From CAIXPS01 sp034430115 (GTDB taxonomy: Bacteria > Chloroflexota > Anaerolineae > J036 > Brachytrichaceae), in the NCBI GenBank assembly GCA_034430115.1, contig DAOUFG010000126.1:1-64000 (forward strand): a stretch of 64,000 bases of DNA. Reading direction: 5' to 3'. This document shows positions 16,442-26,250 of this stretch, piece after piece; the first letter of the stretch is position 1, and each line of letters starts with the position of its first letter. Made by a program: the position numbers and the translations under genes. A model generated the notes under the pieces. That model was not told the DNA's origin. It searched no databases and saw only the letters and a program-made list of their open reading frames with translations.

Positions 16442-18049
16442 ATGACGACCCTGTATGGCACGCAGAATCGCGTCGGCGAGTGGGGCTACACGGCGGCCCA
16501 CCAGACGGCGAATCCGTTTCAAGAGCTGGACCTGGATGTGCTGTTCACGCATGAGTCCGGGCAGACCTGGCGAGTACCCGCCTTCTGGGCGGGCGGCCAG
16601 GACTGGCGTGTGCGCTTTGCGCCGCCGCTGGCGGGGCAATACACTTTCCACACCGAATGTTCCGACCCCGCTGATACCGGGTTGCACGGGCAGCAGGGAC
16701 AATTGATCGTCGAGCCCTACACCGGAGAGCATCCGCTGTTCAAGCACGGCCCTGTGCGCGTCAGTGCCGACCAACATCACTTCGTCCATGCCGACGGCAC
16801 GCCGTTCTTCTGGCTGGGCGATACGTGGTGGATGGGGCTAACGCGCCGGATGAGCTGGCCCGACGATTTTCAACGCCTGGCCGCCGACCGGATTGCCAAG
16901 GGGTTCACGGTAGTGCAAATCGTGGCCGGGCTGTACCCCGACATGGATTGGTACGATCCGCGCGGCGCCAACGAAGCGGGCTTCCCCTATGATAAGGAAC
17001 TCACGCGCATCAACCCGGCCTATTACGACGTGGCCGATTTGAAGATGCAATACCTGGTGCGCTGCGGGTTGATGCCGTGCATCGTGGGCTGCTGGGGCTA
17101 CTTCATGGCCTGGATCGGCGTGGCGCGTATGAAGAAGCACTGGCGCTATCTGATCGCGCGCTGGGGCGCCTACCCGGTGGTGTGGTGCCTGGCCGGCGAG
17201 GGCACGATGCCCTATTACCTGTCCAAGACGCCCGAACAGGACGTGGCATTGCAAAAGTCCGGCTGGACCGACCTGGGGCGTTACGTGCACGAGACGGACC
17301 CAATGCAGCGACTGGTGACGATTCACGCCGGGGGCAACGGCGTCGGGCGGGACAACGTGGTGGACGATAGCGTGCTGGATTTTGACCTGCTGCAAACGGG
17401 CCACAGCGGCTATGAAAGCATCCCCAATACCATGCGCATGATCAACGAGCAGTGCGCGCGCCTGCCCGCCAAGCCGGTGATCGACGGCGAGGTGAATTAC
17501 GAGGGCTTCCTGTATGGCAACTTCGACGAGGTGCAGCGCCTGGCATTTTGGGGCTGTATGCTCTCCGGCGCAGCCGGTCACACCTACGGCGCGAACGGCA
17601 TCTGGCAGGTGAACACGCGCGAGCAGCCCTATGGCCCTTCGCCGCACGGCAACACCTGGGGCAACCGCCCATGGGATGAGGCCATGCGCTTGCCCGGCTC
17701 CGCCGAGCTTGGGATGGGCAAACGCCTGTTGCAGCGTTACCCCTGGTGGGAGTTCAAGCCGCACCAGGAGTGGGTGGACCCGGCGGCGGATACGGAAAAC
17801 CCCTGGCGGCACTACGCCGCGGGCATCCCCGGTCAGGTGCGCGTGATTTATATGTATCAACAGGTGTGGGGCCGCACGGTGTACCTCCGGCACATCGAGC
17901 CCGACGTGCGCTATCGCGCGTTCTTCTGCCATCCGATCAGCGGCGAAGAGACACCCCTGGGGCTGGTAACGCCGGAACCAGACGGCAGTTGGCTTGTCCC
18001 ACAGCAACCCGAAGTGCATGATTGGTTGCTGGTGCTTGAGCGGGCTTAG
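16442..18049 (+). CDS. Apiosidase-like glycoside hydrolase (DUF5060/DUF4038)
   Basis: A 535-residue predicted glycosidase. Residues about 10-90 form a DUF5060-type beta domain. Residues about 100-440 are the DUF4038 apiosidase-like TIM barrel (GTPFFWLGDTWW opening, then WCLAGE and IDGEVNYEG segments carrying likely catalytic glutamates). The C-terminal 90 residues resemble the putative collagen-binding beta domain often attached. AAGGAG precedes ATG 16442. There is no signal peptide, so it should act inside the cell on oligosaccharides. Sugar-acid enzymes follow on the same strand. Confidence 0.82.
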   Translation: MTTLYGTQNRVGEWGYTAAHQTANPFQELDLDVLFTHESGQTWRVPAFWAGGQDWRVRFAPPLAGQYTFHTECSDPADTGLHGQQGQLIVEPYTGEHPLFKHGPVRVSADQHHFVHADGTPFFWLGDTWWMGLTRRMSWPDDFQRLAADRIAKGFTVVQIVAGLYPDMDWYDPRGANEAGFPYDKELTRINPAYYDVADLKMQYLVRCGLMPCIVGCWGYFMAWIGVARMKKHWRYLIARWGAYPVVWCLAGEGTMPYYLSKTPEQDVALQKSGWTDLGRYVHETDPMQRLVTIHAGGNGVGRDNVVDDSVLDFDLLQTGHSGYESIPNTMRMINEQCARLPAKPVIDGEVNYEGFLYGNFDEVQRLAFWGCMLSGAAGHTYGANGIWQVNTREQPYGPSPHGNTWGNRPWDEAMRLPGSAELGMGKRLLQRYPWWEFKPHQEWVDPAADTENPWRHYAAGIPGQVRVIYMYQQVWGRTVYLRHIEPDVRYRAFFCHPISGEETPLGLVTPEPDGSWLVPQQPEVHDWLLVLERA

Positions 18050-18071
18050 GCCAATGATCTTTCAATAGGGA

Positions 18072-18290
18072 TAACACAAAGAACACGAGGTCTCTCTTTC
18101 CTGTTCGTGTTCTTTGTGCCCTTCGTACCTTGTACTTTCGTGTCCTCGTAGTTCCTATGCCTTTGTGATCTTCGTTGCTTGGTTGCTTTGTGTGAACCTT
18201 ATTAAATCGCAAAGGGCGCAAAACACCGGAGAGACTTCGCGCTCTTCGTGCCTCCGTGTCCTGGTGGTTCTCCTGCCTGCTGGCGAATGA
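18072..18290. repeat. Dispersed repeat, family B (CACAAAGAACACGA type)
   Basis: CACAAAGAACACGA (18075-18088) and TCGTGTTCTTTGTG (18105-18118) form a perfect 14-base inverted repeat. Further words of the same vocabulary (CTTCGTGCC, TCCGTGTCC, GCAAAGGGCGC) run to about 18290. The 18050-18446 interval holds this repeat and no gene that I can support. Confidence 0.65.
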
Positions 18291-18446
18291 ACGCGTGGAT
18301 AAATGCGAGGGGCCGGCAACCAATTGGAACAGGATTGTGTGCCACAATAGAGTCGTTGATAGATCGCAGAGTGGACGCAGACGCGAGATGCGCCAGCCCC
18401 CTATGCAACACACTGGCAAAAGGGGCTGGTGAAGGAGAACAATCAT

Positions 18447-19616
18447 ATGAAAGATCCCCTGATCACTCGGATCGAAGTGCACGAATACACCTACACGCTG
18501 GACAACCTCGGCACCGACTACAATGGCTTTAACACGGTCTATGCGCCGGGCGGGAAAGTGGAGCCGAAGGGTTACATCATCCGCATCCTCACCGATGCAG
18601 GCGTAAGCGGCGAATATGCGGGCGGCGGAGATGCCGACTACGCCTTGCTGAAGCGCTTCACGCACTATTTGCTTGGCCGCAGCGCGCTGGAGCGCGAGCG
18701 CATCTTCACCGACGTCAACCGCGCCCTGCGGCAGGCGGCGCGCATGGGGCTGGCGCCGGTGGATATCGCCCTGTGGGACCTGGCCGGCAAGTTCTTCAAC
18801 GTGCCGATCTACAAACTGCTCGGTGGGTATAAAGAAAGCGTGCCGTGCTACGCCAGCACTTATCACGGCGACACGGTCGCCCAGGGCGGCCTGTCATCCC
18901 CCGAAGCCTATGCCGACTTTGCGGAGCAGTGCTTGGGAATGGGCTACCCGGCGTTCAAGATTCACGGATGGGGCCGCGCGCCGATCAAGCAAGAGGTCGC
19001 AAACGTGCTGACCGTCGGCAAGCGCGTGGGCGACAAGATGGATTTGATGCTGGACCCGGCCTGCGAATACATCACCTTCGGCGATGCGTTGAAGGTCGGC
19101 CGCGCGTGCGACGAGGCGAAGTTCTTCTGGTATGAGGACCCCTACCGCGACGGCGGCACCTCACAATTCGCGCACCGCAAGCTGCGCCAGTTGATCCGCA
19201 CGCCGCTATTGCAGACGGAGCACGTGCGCTCGCTGGAACCGCACATCGACTTCGCCATCGCCGACGCGACGGACTTCGTGCGCGGCGACGTGGGCTACGA
19301 CGGCATCACGGGCATGATGAAGGTGGCGCACGCGTGCGAGGCGCTTGGGTTGGACATTGAGCTGCACGGCCCCGGCCCCGCACAGCGCCAATGCATGGCC
19401 GCCATCCGCAACACCAATTACTATGAGATGGGGCTGCTGCACCCCAACGCCCCGGCCAGCCACGACCCACATCTCTACATGGATGGCTACCGCGATGGGC
19501 TCGACGCCATCGACGGAAAGGGTCACGTGCCCGTGCCGCAAGGCCCCGGCCTGGGCGTGCAGATCGACTGGGATTGGGTTGCCAGTCGCCGCACCGGCAT
19601 GGCCGTTTATGAGTAA
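18447..19616 (+). CDS. Mandelate racemase/muconate lactonizing-type dehydratase
   Basis: A 389-residue enolase-superfamily enzyme, probably an acid-sugar dehydratase. The second-strand lysine region (AFKIHGWG), the three metal ligands in LMLDPA, YEDPY and QTEHV, and the late IELHGPG histidine segment follow the mandelate racemase order. AAGGAGA upstream supports ATG 18447 over the in-frame ATG at 18429. It is flanked by a glycosidase and, after glgP, mannonate dehydratase, suggesting catabolism of sugar acids; the substrate is not determinable from sequence. Confidence 0.85.
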   Translation: MKDPLITRIEVHEYTYTLDNLGTDYNGFNTVYAPGGKVEPKGYIIRILTDAGVSGEYAGGGDADYALLKRFTHYLLGRSALERERIFTDVNRALRQAARMGLAPVDIALWDLAGKFFNVPIYKLLGGYKESVPCYASTYHGDTVAQGGLSSPEAYADFAEQCLGMGYPAFKIHGWGRAPIKQEVANVLTVGKRVGDKMDLMLDPACEYITFGDALKVGRACDEAKFFWYEDPYRDGGTSQFAHRKLRQLIRTPLLQTEHVRSLEPHIDFAIADATDFVRGDVGYDGITGMMKVAHACEALGLDIELHGPGPAQRQCMAAIRNTNYYEMGLLHPNAPASHDPHLYMDGYRDGLDAIDGKGHVPVPQGPGLGVQIDWDWVASRRTGMAVYE

Positions 19617-19652
19617 AGGGTTGCAGAAACTGAAGTCACGCGGTTGAAACCC

Positions 19653-19706
19653 CCGATCAACGCAGATAACAAGCCTCTTTTACCTATGTTCGTCTGCGTT
19701 GATCGG
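19653..19706. repeat. Family A repeat forming a hairpin
   Basis: CCGATCAACGCAGA (19653-19666) and TCTGCGTTGATCGG (19693-19706) are a perfect 14-base inverted repeat with a 26-base loop. It lies 36 bases after the enolase-superfamily gene and could end that transcript. Confidence 0.65.
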
Positions 19707-19855
19707 CGTCCCAGCTTTGATGATGCACTCGGACGGGCTCGCTTTACATACCTTTAACCACCCGCCCTTACAATCCATCCTGACCGATCATAATGGCGCC
19801 ACTTGGTACGGTTGACCTCAGGTGAGCGCAAGCCGACAAGGGAGAATGACAAACG

Positions 19856-22474
19856 ATGAGACCCATCCGATCCTTTATCGTCTCGCCCGTACTTCCCGCT
19901 CCACTCGACCGCCTTCGCGATGTGGCATATAACTTGCGCTGGGCCTGGAACCACGATGCCCTGACCTTATTCCGGAGGCTGGACAGCGACTTGTGGGAAA
20001 CCACTGACCATAATCCCGTGGAGATGCTCGGTAGCATCGATCAGGCGCGCCTGGAAGCGGCGGCGGGAGATGAAAGCTTTCTCGCGCACCTGGATCGTGT
20101 GGCGCGCGACCTGGATGACTATCTCCACAACCAGGCGTGGTTTCAACGCGTTCATGGTCACGGTGGCGAGCTAGGTGCGCTGGACGCAGGCCAGCCTCTG
20201 GTGGCATACCTGTCGGCGGAGTTCGGCCTGACCGAGTGTCTATCGATCTTCGCCGGCGGCCTGGGCCTGCTGGCCGGTGACCACCTGAAGTCTGCCAGTG
20301 ACCTGGGCGTGCCACTGGTCGGAGTGGGGCTGCTGTACCAGCAAGGTTATTTACGGCAGCAACTCGATTCATCCGGCTGGCAGCATGATCTGCTCGCAGC
20401 CAACGACTTCTACACCCTGCCACTCGCGTTGCAGCGCCGGCTCGATGGCTCGCCGGTCACGATCAGTGTGGAGTACCCCGGGCGCACCGTGACGGCGCAG
20501 GTATGGCGCGCCAACGTCGGGCGGCTATCCCTCTACCTCCTGGATACCAACATCGCCGCCAACCGGGCGGATGACCGCTCGATCACCGATCAATTGTATG
20601 GTGGCGACAACGAATTGAGGCTGAAGCAGGAGATATTACTGGGCATCGGCGGCTACCGCACCCTGGAGGCGTTGGGGCTGCAACCGGCCATCTGCCACAT
20701 GAACGAGGGGCATTCGGCCTTCATCGGGTTGGAGCGCGCGCGTTGGCTCATGGAGCAGCGCGGCCTATCGTTCGACCAGGCGCGCGAGGCGGCCTCGGCA
20801 GGCTTGATCTTCACCACGCACACTGCCGTGCCGGCCGGCCACGACCAGTTCACGCCACAGCTCATCGACCAGTATCTGACGGACTACTACCGCTCACTCG
20901 GGTTGACCCACTACGAGTTTATGGGCCTCGGACGAACGGACCCCAACGACGAAGGTGCTCCGTTCAGCATGACTGTGCTCGCCATGCGCATGGCGGCCTA
21001 CAGCAACGCCGTGAGCAAACTGCATGGCGAGGTGACACGCGATATGATGCAGAACCTCTGGCCGGGCCTGCCCCGGCAGGAAGTACCCGTCGGCCACGTC
21101 ACCAACGGCGTGCACTTCCAGACCTGGATTTCGCTGGACATGGAGCAACTTTACGATCGTTACCTGGGCCCGCGCTGGCGTGATGAACCGGCGGACCAGG
21201 TCGTGTGGCAACGTGCCGGGCGTATCGCGGCCGAGGAGTTGTGGCGCACCCACGAGCGCCGGCGCGAGCGCCTGGTCGCCTTCGCCCGCCGCAGCCTGCG
21301 CAATCAGCTTCAGCAACGCGGCGCGACGCCTTCCGAGATCGACGCCGCAGACGAAGTGCTCGACCCGGAAGCGCTGACCATCGGGTTCGCCCGCCGCTTC
21401 GCCACCTACAAGCGCGCCGGCCTGCTGCTGCGCGACCTAGATCGCCTGAACCTCATCCTGAACAACCCGCAACAGCCGGTGCAGATCATCTTCGCCGGCA
21501 AGGCACACCCCCGGGACACCGAAGGCAAAGAACTGATCAAACAGGTCGTGTCGGTATGCCGGCAGGAGCGTTTCCGCCGCCGCATGGTGTTCCTGGAAGA
21601 CTATGACATTGAGATCGCGCGCTACCTGGTGCAGGGCGTCGACGTATGGCTAAACACGCCCCGTCGCCCGCTGGAGGCCAGCGGCACCAGCGGCATGAAG
21701 GCGATGGCTAATGGCGCGTTGAACCTGAGCGTGTTGGACGGCTGGTGGGACGAGGCGTGGGGCGGCGATGCGTCCGACGGTGCGCCTGCCGCCAGACTGA
21801 TCGGTTGGGCCATCGGCACGCGCAACAAGTTCAATGACCCCAACGAACAGGACCAGGCCGAAGCCGACGCCCTGTATGCGCTGCTCGAACACGATGTGGT
21901 TCCCACGTTTTATGATCGCTCTGCGGCGGGCTCGCCGCACCGCTGGGTGGAGCGCATGAAAGCCTCTATCAGCCAGTTGTGTTACTTCTACAACACGCAC
22001 CGCATGGTGCAGGAATACACGGAGCGCTTCTACTTGCCGGCAGCGGCGCGCTATTGGCAACTGATGTCGGACGACATGACAGGCGTTAAGGAACTCGCGG
22101 CCTGGCGACAGCGTGTACGCGCGAACTGGCAACATGTGCGCGTCGAGACGGTAGACATTGATTCGTCCGCCACGCCCAAGGTGGGAGACGCATTCGACGT
22201 CGTCACAGAGGTGAGCCTGGGTGGCCTGGCGCCGGAAGACGTGGCCGTGGAACTGTATTGCGGCAGCCTGACGCCGGAGCGCGCCTTCGTCGAACCTTCC
22301 GTAGCCCCCATGAACCCGTGCGGCGGATCGGACGGGCGCTGCCGTTTCGAGATCAAAGGGGTGCAATTTCTCAACAGCGGCCTGCAGGGCTGCACGGTGC
22401 GTGTGATGCCGCACCATCCGCACGCACCAACGAATGCCCTACCCGGCTATGTGGTGTGGGCCGACGGTCAGTGA
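19856..22474 (+). CDS. glgP: Alpha-glucan (glycogen) phosphorylase
   Basis: An 872-residue glycogen phosphorylase of the long form with an N-terminal DUF3417 domain (residues about 10-115). It releases glucose 1-phosphate from stored alpha-glucan using PLP. The PLP lysine is in ASGTSGMKAMANG near residue 615; the substrate loops EFGLTECLSIFAGGLG and NEGHSAFIGLER are conserved. A GGGAG site precedes ATG 19856. The C-terminal 100 residues form an extra beta domain common in this subgroup. It probably is its own transcription unit. Confidence 0.93.
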   Translation: MRPIRSFIVSPVLPAPLDRLRDVAYNLRWAWNHDALTLFRRLDSDLWETTDHNPVEMLGSIDQARLEAAAGDESFLAHLDRVARDLDDYLHNQAWFQRVHGHGGELGALDAGQPLVAYLSAEFGLTECLSIFAGGLGLLAGDHLKSASDLGVPLVGVGLLYQQGYLRQQLDSSGWQHDLLAANDFYTLPLALQRRLDGSPVTISVEYPGRTVTAQVWRANVGRLSLYLLDTNIAANRADDRSITDQLYGGDNELRLKQEILLGIGGYRTLEALGLQPAICHMNEGHSAFIGLERARWLMEQRGLSFDQAREAASAGLIFTTHTAVPAGHDQFTPQLIDQYLTDYYRSLGLTHYEFMGLGRTDPNDEGAPFSMTVLAMRMAAYSNAVSKLHGEVTRDMMQNLWPGLPRQEVPVGHVTNGVHFQTWISLDMEQLYDRYLGPRWRDEPADQVVWQRAGRIAAEELWRTHERRRERLVAFARRSLRNQLQQRGATPSEIDAADEVLDPEALTIGFARRFATYKRAGLLLRDLDRLNLILNNPQQPVQIIFAGKAHPRDTEGKELIKQVVSVCRQERFRRRMVFLEDYDIEIARYLVQGVDVWLNTPRRPLEASGTSGMKAMANGALNLSVLDGWWDEAWGGDASDGAPAARLIGWAIGTRNKFNDPNEQDQAEADALYALLEHDVVPTFYDRSAAGSPHRWVERMKASISQLCYFYNTHRMVQEYTERFYLPAAARYWQLMSDDMTGVKELAAWRQRVRANWQHVRVETVDIDSSATPKVGDAFDVVTEVSLGGLAPEDVAVELYCGSLTPERAFVEPSVAPMNPCGGSDGRCRFEIKGVQFLNSGLQGCTVRVMPHHPHAPTNALPGYVVWADGQ

Positions 22475-22628
22475 GGTGAACAAACGTCAACATCCTCGGC
22501 CCGCTAAAAATGGCCGGTACGTCGTTCGCGATATACAAGCGCACGCCCAAACCGGCCTGCACTGCATGAAACTGTTGCGCAGCCGCAACGTGTTCACGGC
22601 GTGCCTATAATCGCGCAAAGAGGAAATC

Positions 22629-23582
22629 ATGTCTTGTTCAATCAAACTCTCGATGTTCATCGATCCCGATCCGGCTGAGGACGAGTTGCTCTTCGCCCGC
22701 CAGCTTGGCATGGATTGCGTCTACACATGGCTAAAAGACGAACAGTGCAGCTTCGATTACCTCACGGCGTTGCGCAGCCGCGTCGAGGCCGCCGGGCTGC
22801 AACTCTATAACGCCGGCAACATCCGGCTGGGCAAGTCCGACAAGATTCACCTGGCATTGCCTGGGCGCGACGAGATGATCGAGCAGTTCTGTGTTTTTCT
22901 CCGCGACCTGGGACGCGCAGGCATCCACACCACCACCTTCACCTGGGAGCCCGACCAGGTGTGGAGTTCGGCGCCGGGCGAGAATCGCTTCTCCGTCGCG
23001 CGTCATGTGGACATGACGGATCTCTATGCGCGGCCATTCACGCACGGGCGCGCGTATGAGCGTGAAGAGCTGTGGGAGAACTTCACCTACTTCTGCCGGC
23101 GCGTCATCCCGGTGGCCGAGCAGGCCGGGGTGCGCCTGGCGCTGCACCCCAATGACCCGCCGGTGGATGGCAAGCTGGGCGGCATCCCCTGCCTGATTCA
23201 CAGCTACGCCGATTACCGGCGCGCCTTCGAGATTGCCGCCAGCCCAAACCTGGGCATGGAGTTTTGCGTGGGCTGCTGGCTGGAAGGCGGCTCCGCCTTT
23301 GGCGACCTGTTTTCTGCTGTGCGCGAGTTTGTGGCCGAGGGGCGCATCTACATCGTGCACTTCCGCAACGTCACCAGCCCCCTGCCCGTCTTCACCGAGA
23401 CCTATCTCGACAACGGCTACATGGATATGTATCGCGTGATGAAGCTCTTCTGCGACACGGGCTACAACGGCACGATGATTCTGGATCACTCGCCGCAAAT
23501 GCCGCCGTCCTATAAGGGTGCTTCCACCGCTTACGCCATCGGCTACATGCGCGCACTCATGCAACGCGCCGAGGCGGCGTAA
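22629..23582 (+). CDS. Mannonate dehydratase family protein
   Basis: A 317-residue TIM-barrel protein. The HPNDPP motif near residue 174 is the hallmark of mannonate dehydratase UxuA, which converts D-mannonate to 2-keto-3-deoxygluconate in hexuronate breakdown; the metal-binding histidine segment (VHFRNV) and C-terminal DHSPQMP region also match. It has an AGAGGAA site before ATG 22629. No uxaC, uxuB or kdgK gene is in the window, so the assigned pathway is inference. Confidence 0.8.
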   Translation: MSCSIKLSMFIDPDPAEDELLFARQLGMDCVYTWLKDEQCSFDYLTALRSRVEAAGLQLYNAGNIRLGKSDKIHLALPGRDEMIEQFCVFLRDLGRAGIHTTTFTWEPDQVWSSAPGENRFSVARHVDMTDLYARPFTHGRAYEREELWENFTYFCRRVIPVAEQAGVRLALHPNDPPVDGKLGGIPCLIHSYADYRRAFEIAASPNLGMEFCVGCWLEGGSAFGDLFSAVREFVAEGRIYIVHFRNVTSPLPVFTETYLDNGYMDMYRVMKLFCDTGYNGTMILDHSPQMPPSYKGASTAYAIGYMRALMQRAEAA

Positions 23583-23589
23583 GCATCTC

Positions 23590-23775
23590 TAACACGAAGT
23601 AACGAAGAATCTCTATATTTCTTTGTATCCTTTGCTTCTCTGCTTCTTTGCGGTTCAACTGATGATTCACCGCAGAGTCGCAGAGGTTTTTCGTCTCTTT
23701 GCTTCTTTGCTTCTTTGCGGTTGACTCCGGATTGCGCTACAGAGACGCAAAGAACACAAAGGATGACGAGCGAAA
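23590..23775. repeat. Family B repeats, tandem inverted copies
   Basis: Two or three copies built of TTTGCTTCTTTGCGGTT and its inverse (CCGCAGAGTCGCAGAGG, AGAGACGCAAAGAACACAAAGG) fill the gap between the mannonate dehydratase and dinB-like genes. Closely similar stretches occur at 25978-26200 and 30333-30385. Confidence 0.7.
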
Positions 23776-23800
23776 GATAGTCTGAGGAAGGAGGGTCTTG

Positions 23801-24310
23801 ATGGAAACTACGTCTGATGCGTTGATCGCCGAGTTCGCCCGGTATAACCTGTGGGCGAACCTGGAACTGTTGAAAGCGTGTGAAGGGCTGAGCGAGGATC
23901 AGCTTCAGGCTTCCGCGCCCGGCACGTTTGGCACCATCCGCGATACGCTGATGCACCTCGCCGGCTCTGAAGGATACTACCTGTTCTTGCTCAGCGGCCA
24001 GAAGATCGTGGCGCCATTCAAAAAGGGGGATCGCCCAAGCGTGGCCGAGATTCGCCATTACGCCGAGCACGTCGGCTCAATCCTGGCCGACGTCATGGTG
24101 CACACCAGCCTCGACGCGCCCGTCCGCGAAGAGGATGACGGGCAGGTCTACACCTATAAGGCAGTCGTTGTGCTGATCCAGGTAATCAATCACGGGGTCG
24201 AACATCGCACCAACGTCACGACCATCCTGGCCCAACTGGGCGTCAAAACGCCGGGCATCGACGGTTGGGGTTACCTGAATGCACATCTCGATCGGCTGGG
24301 CATCCGTTAG
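23801..24310 (+). CDS. DinB family protein
   Basis: A 169-residue four-helix-bundle DinB-like protein. The metal-binding histidines are visible in LMHLAGSEGYY and in NHGVEHRTN, giving the usual three-histidine set. ATG 23801 follows AAGGAGG at ideal spacing. Members bind a divalent metal and include thiol-dependent transferases of the bacillithiol S-transferase type; the reaction here is unknown. The gene ends at a strong terminator shared with the opposing gene. Confidence 0.85.
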   Translation: METTSDALIAEFARYNLWANLELLKACEGLSEDQLQASAPGTFGTIRDTLMHLAGSEGYYLFLLSGQKIVAPFKKGDRPSVAEIRHYAEHVGSILADVMVHTSLDAPVREEDDGQVYTYKAVVVLIQVINHGVEHRTNVTTILAQLGVKTPGIDGWGYLNAHLDRLGIR

Positions 24311-24325
24311 CCCAATCATCCTCGA

Positions 24326-24372
24326 ATGATGGCGCGGGGAGTCGTTATATAGGCGACTCCCCGCGCCATCAT
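24326..24372. terminator. Strong bidirectional intrinsic terminator
   Basis: A perfect 19-base inverted repeat (left arm 24326-24344, right arm 24354-24372, 9-base loop TTATATAGG) with GC-rich stems, followed by CGTTTCTT on the plus strand. It lies between the converging dinB-like and sugar dehydrogenase genes and would serve both. Confidence 0.85.
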
Positions 24373-24466
24373 CGTTTCTTGAAAGGGTATTCCCCCGTAC
24401 TTGTGTTCTTTCGTGAAGATTCGTGGATGGCACTCTACCAGGGCCTGGTCATTATCCGCCGATCGT

Positions 24467-25951
24467 TCACATGCGCATGGCGAACGGCAGGTACAGCCGT
24501 TGCGGCGTGGAGAGATCAATTGTGTGCGTGTTCATCACCGCACCGGCGGCGTTGCGAGCCGTCACGGTGATCGTTTGCATCCCCTCGATGTGCCAGGCAA
24601 AGGTGACTGTGTCCGTTAGCCCGACCGTATGCGTGACGGGTATCTGACCCGTGGCTTGCCAGACGTAGGTGATTGGCAGCGTCGCCGTCAGCGGGGCAAC
24701 CTGGGCGCTGAACGAATGAGGCAGGTCCGCAAACCCGCTTGCAGGCCCGCTGATCGTCACACTGCTCAGCGAGGCGGGCGCCAGGGTCGTCGTGGAGGTG
24801 AGCCGGTAGAGCGCGCCGTTGCCCACGGCGTAGAGTTCACCGTTTCTATCCTCCCCAAAGGAATGCAGACCGCCGGTGTTGAACACCTGGGTGGACGTGT
24901 ACACGCCGGGGCTGGGTTGCCACATCGCCCACAGGTCGCCGCTGCACAAGTCGGCATAGAAGTAATCGCCATACAGCCACCAGTAGCTGGGGCCGCGATA
25001 CACATAGCCGCCGATGACGGCGCAGTTACCGCCGGCGTGGCTATATTCCATCACCGGCATCTGCGGCGGGATGTTGCTGGGCGTGCAACTGAGCGAATAG
25101 GCGTGCGTGCCTTCGTACTGGCTCCAACCATAGTTCACGCCCGCAGCGTGCCCGGTGGGCTGGACATCGACCTCCTCCCACGCCCCTTGCCCCACGTCGC
25201 CGATGTAGAGATCGCCGGTGAGCCGGTCAAACGAGTTGCGCCACGGGTTGCGCAGACCGATGGCGAAAATCTCGCCGCGCTGGGTAGGGCTGAAGACGTT
25301 GGCCGCGGGGAGCGTGTAGGTCACCTGGCCTACCACGTCCAGGCGCAGCAGTTTGCCGCGCAGGTCATTCAGGTTTTGCGCCGCGCAATACGGCACGTTG
25401 TCGTAGTTGCCGCCGTCGCCCGTGCCCGTGTAGAGCAACCCATCGGGGCCGAAGGCCAGCCAGCCACCATTGTGATTGTCGTAGGTGGGATGCGGGATCG
25501 TGAGCAGCACCACGCCCGAGTTCGGGTCGGCCACGTCGGGGTTGGCCGAGACGCTATAGCGGGCGATGGTCAGGTCGCGGTTAGGGGCGGTGTAGTAGAT
25601 GTAGAAGCGTCCCGTAACGGCATAGTTCGGCTCGAACGCCAGGCCCAGCAGTCCTTGCTCGCTGTTGGTCTTGATCTTACTGCTCACATCGAGGAAGGCG
25701 GTGGGCAACAGCGCGCCGTTGCGAACAATCTTGATTGCGCCGGTTTGCTCCACGACGAACAGACGCTCGTCGCCGGCGTGCGTCACGTAGAGCGGTTGGT
25801 TCAGGCCAGAGACGACCGTCGTCAGGCCGATGCTGATGTGCGGGTCGTTCGGCGGCGGGGCGGCCTGGGCAGGCGCGCCGGAAAGGAACAGGGCTGCGAT
25901 GATGAGTGCGCCACACAACGTCGAAAACTTGGCAGGTGGGGTTTTCATCAT
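24467..25951 (-). CDS. Secreted PQQ-type glucose/sorbosone dehydrogenase
   Basis: A 494-residue secreted six-bladed propeller of the glucose/sorbosone dehydrogenase family. A signal peptide (hydrophobic run ending SGAPAQA) covers residues 1-30. The propeller shows SEQGLLGLAFEPNY, GDGGNYDN and the LRNPWRNSF/GDVGQGAWEEVD stretches typical of the PQQ and calcium site. An Ig/PKD-like domain follows and the protein ends with RLYLPFAMRM, close to the LPLVxR tail common on secreted Chloroflexota proteins. ATG 25951 is chosen because the signal peptide begins there; earlier codons lie in repeat sequence. Confidence 0.85.
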   Translation of the reverse strand: MMKTPPAKFSTLCGALIIAALFLSGAPAQAAPPPNDPHISIGLTTVVSGLNQPLYVTHAGDERLFVVEQTGAIKIVRNGALLPTAFLDVSSKIKTNSEQGLLGLAFEPNYAVTGRFYIYYTAPNRDLTIARYSVSANPDVADPNSGVVLLTIPHPTYDNHNGGWLAFGPDGLLYTGTGDGGNYDNVPYCAAQNLNDLRGKLLRLDVVGQVTYTLPAANVFSPTQRGEIFAIGLRNPWRNSFDRLTGDLYIGDVGQGAWEEVDVQPTGHAAGVNYGWSQYEGTHAYSLSCTPSNIPPQMPVMEYSHAGGNCAVIGGYVYRGPSYWWLYGDYFYADLCSGDLWAMWQPSPGVYTSTQVFNTGGLHSFGEDRNGELYAVGNGALYRLTSTTTLAPASLSSVTISGPASGFADLPHSFSAQVAPLTATLPITYVWQATGQIPVTHTVGLTDTVTFAWHIEGMQTITVTARNAAGAVMNTHTIDLSTPQRLYLPFAMRM

Positions 25952-25977
25952 GCGCCCAATTGTAGTGGGCCCAGGCT

Positions 25978-26200
25978 CACACAAAGCAACGAAGAATACT
26001 AAGGCTTGAAAAACTACAAAGACACGCACGCACAAAGGGCACGAAGAATCTCTATGTTTCTTTGTATTCTTTGCTTCTCTGCTTCTTAGCGGTTAGATCA
26101 GACTCACACAAAGTAACCAAGCAACGAAGATCACGAAAAATCTCTATGTTTCTTTGCTTCTACGCTGCTCTGCTTCTTCGCTCCTTTGCTGTGAGAGCTG
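25978..26200. repeat. Family B repeats upstream of the sugar dehydrogenase gene
   Basis: Copies of CACAAAGCAACGAAGAA, TCTTTGCTTCTCTGCTTCTT and ACACAAAGTAACCAAGCAACG, in both orientations, nearly identical to the 23590-23775 block. Part of the gene-poor 25952-26564 interval, which otherwise holds a promoter and one small frame described separately. Confidence 0.65.
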
Positions 26201-26250
26201 CTTTACCACCAAGATGCCAAAACATAGTGACAATTAAAGCTATACCAATA

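Noticed and set aside
24629..26002. A 457-codon plus-strand frame opposite the sugar dehydrogenase
   Set aside because: The minus-strand gene has signal peptide, propeller motifs and a phylum-type tail; the opposite frame has none.
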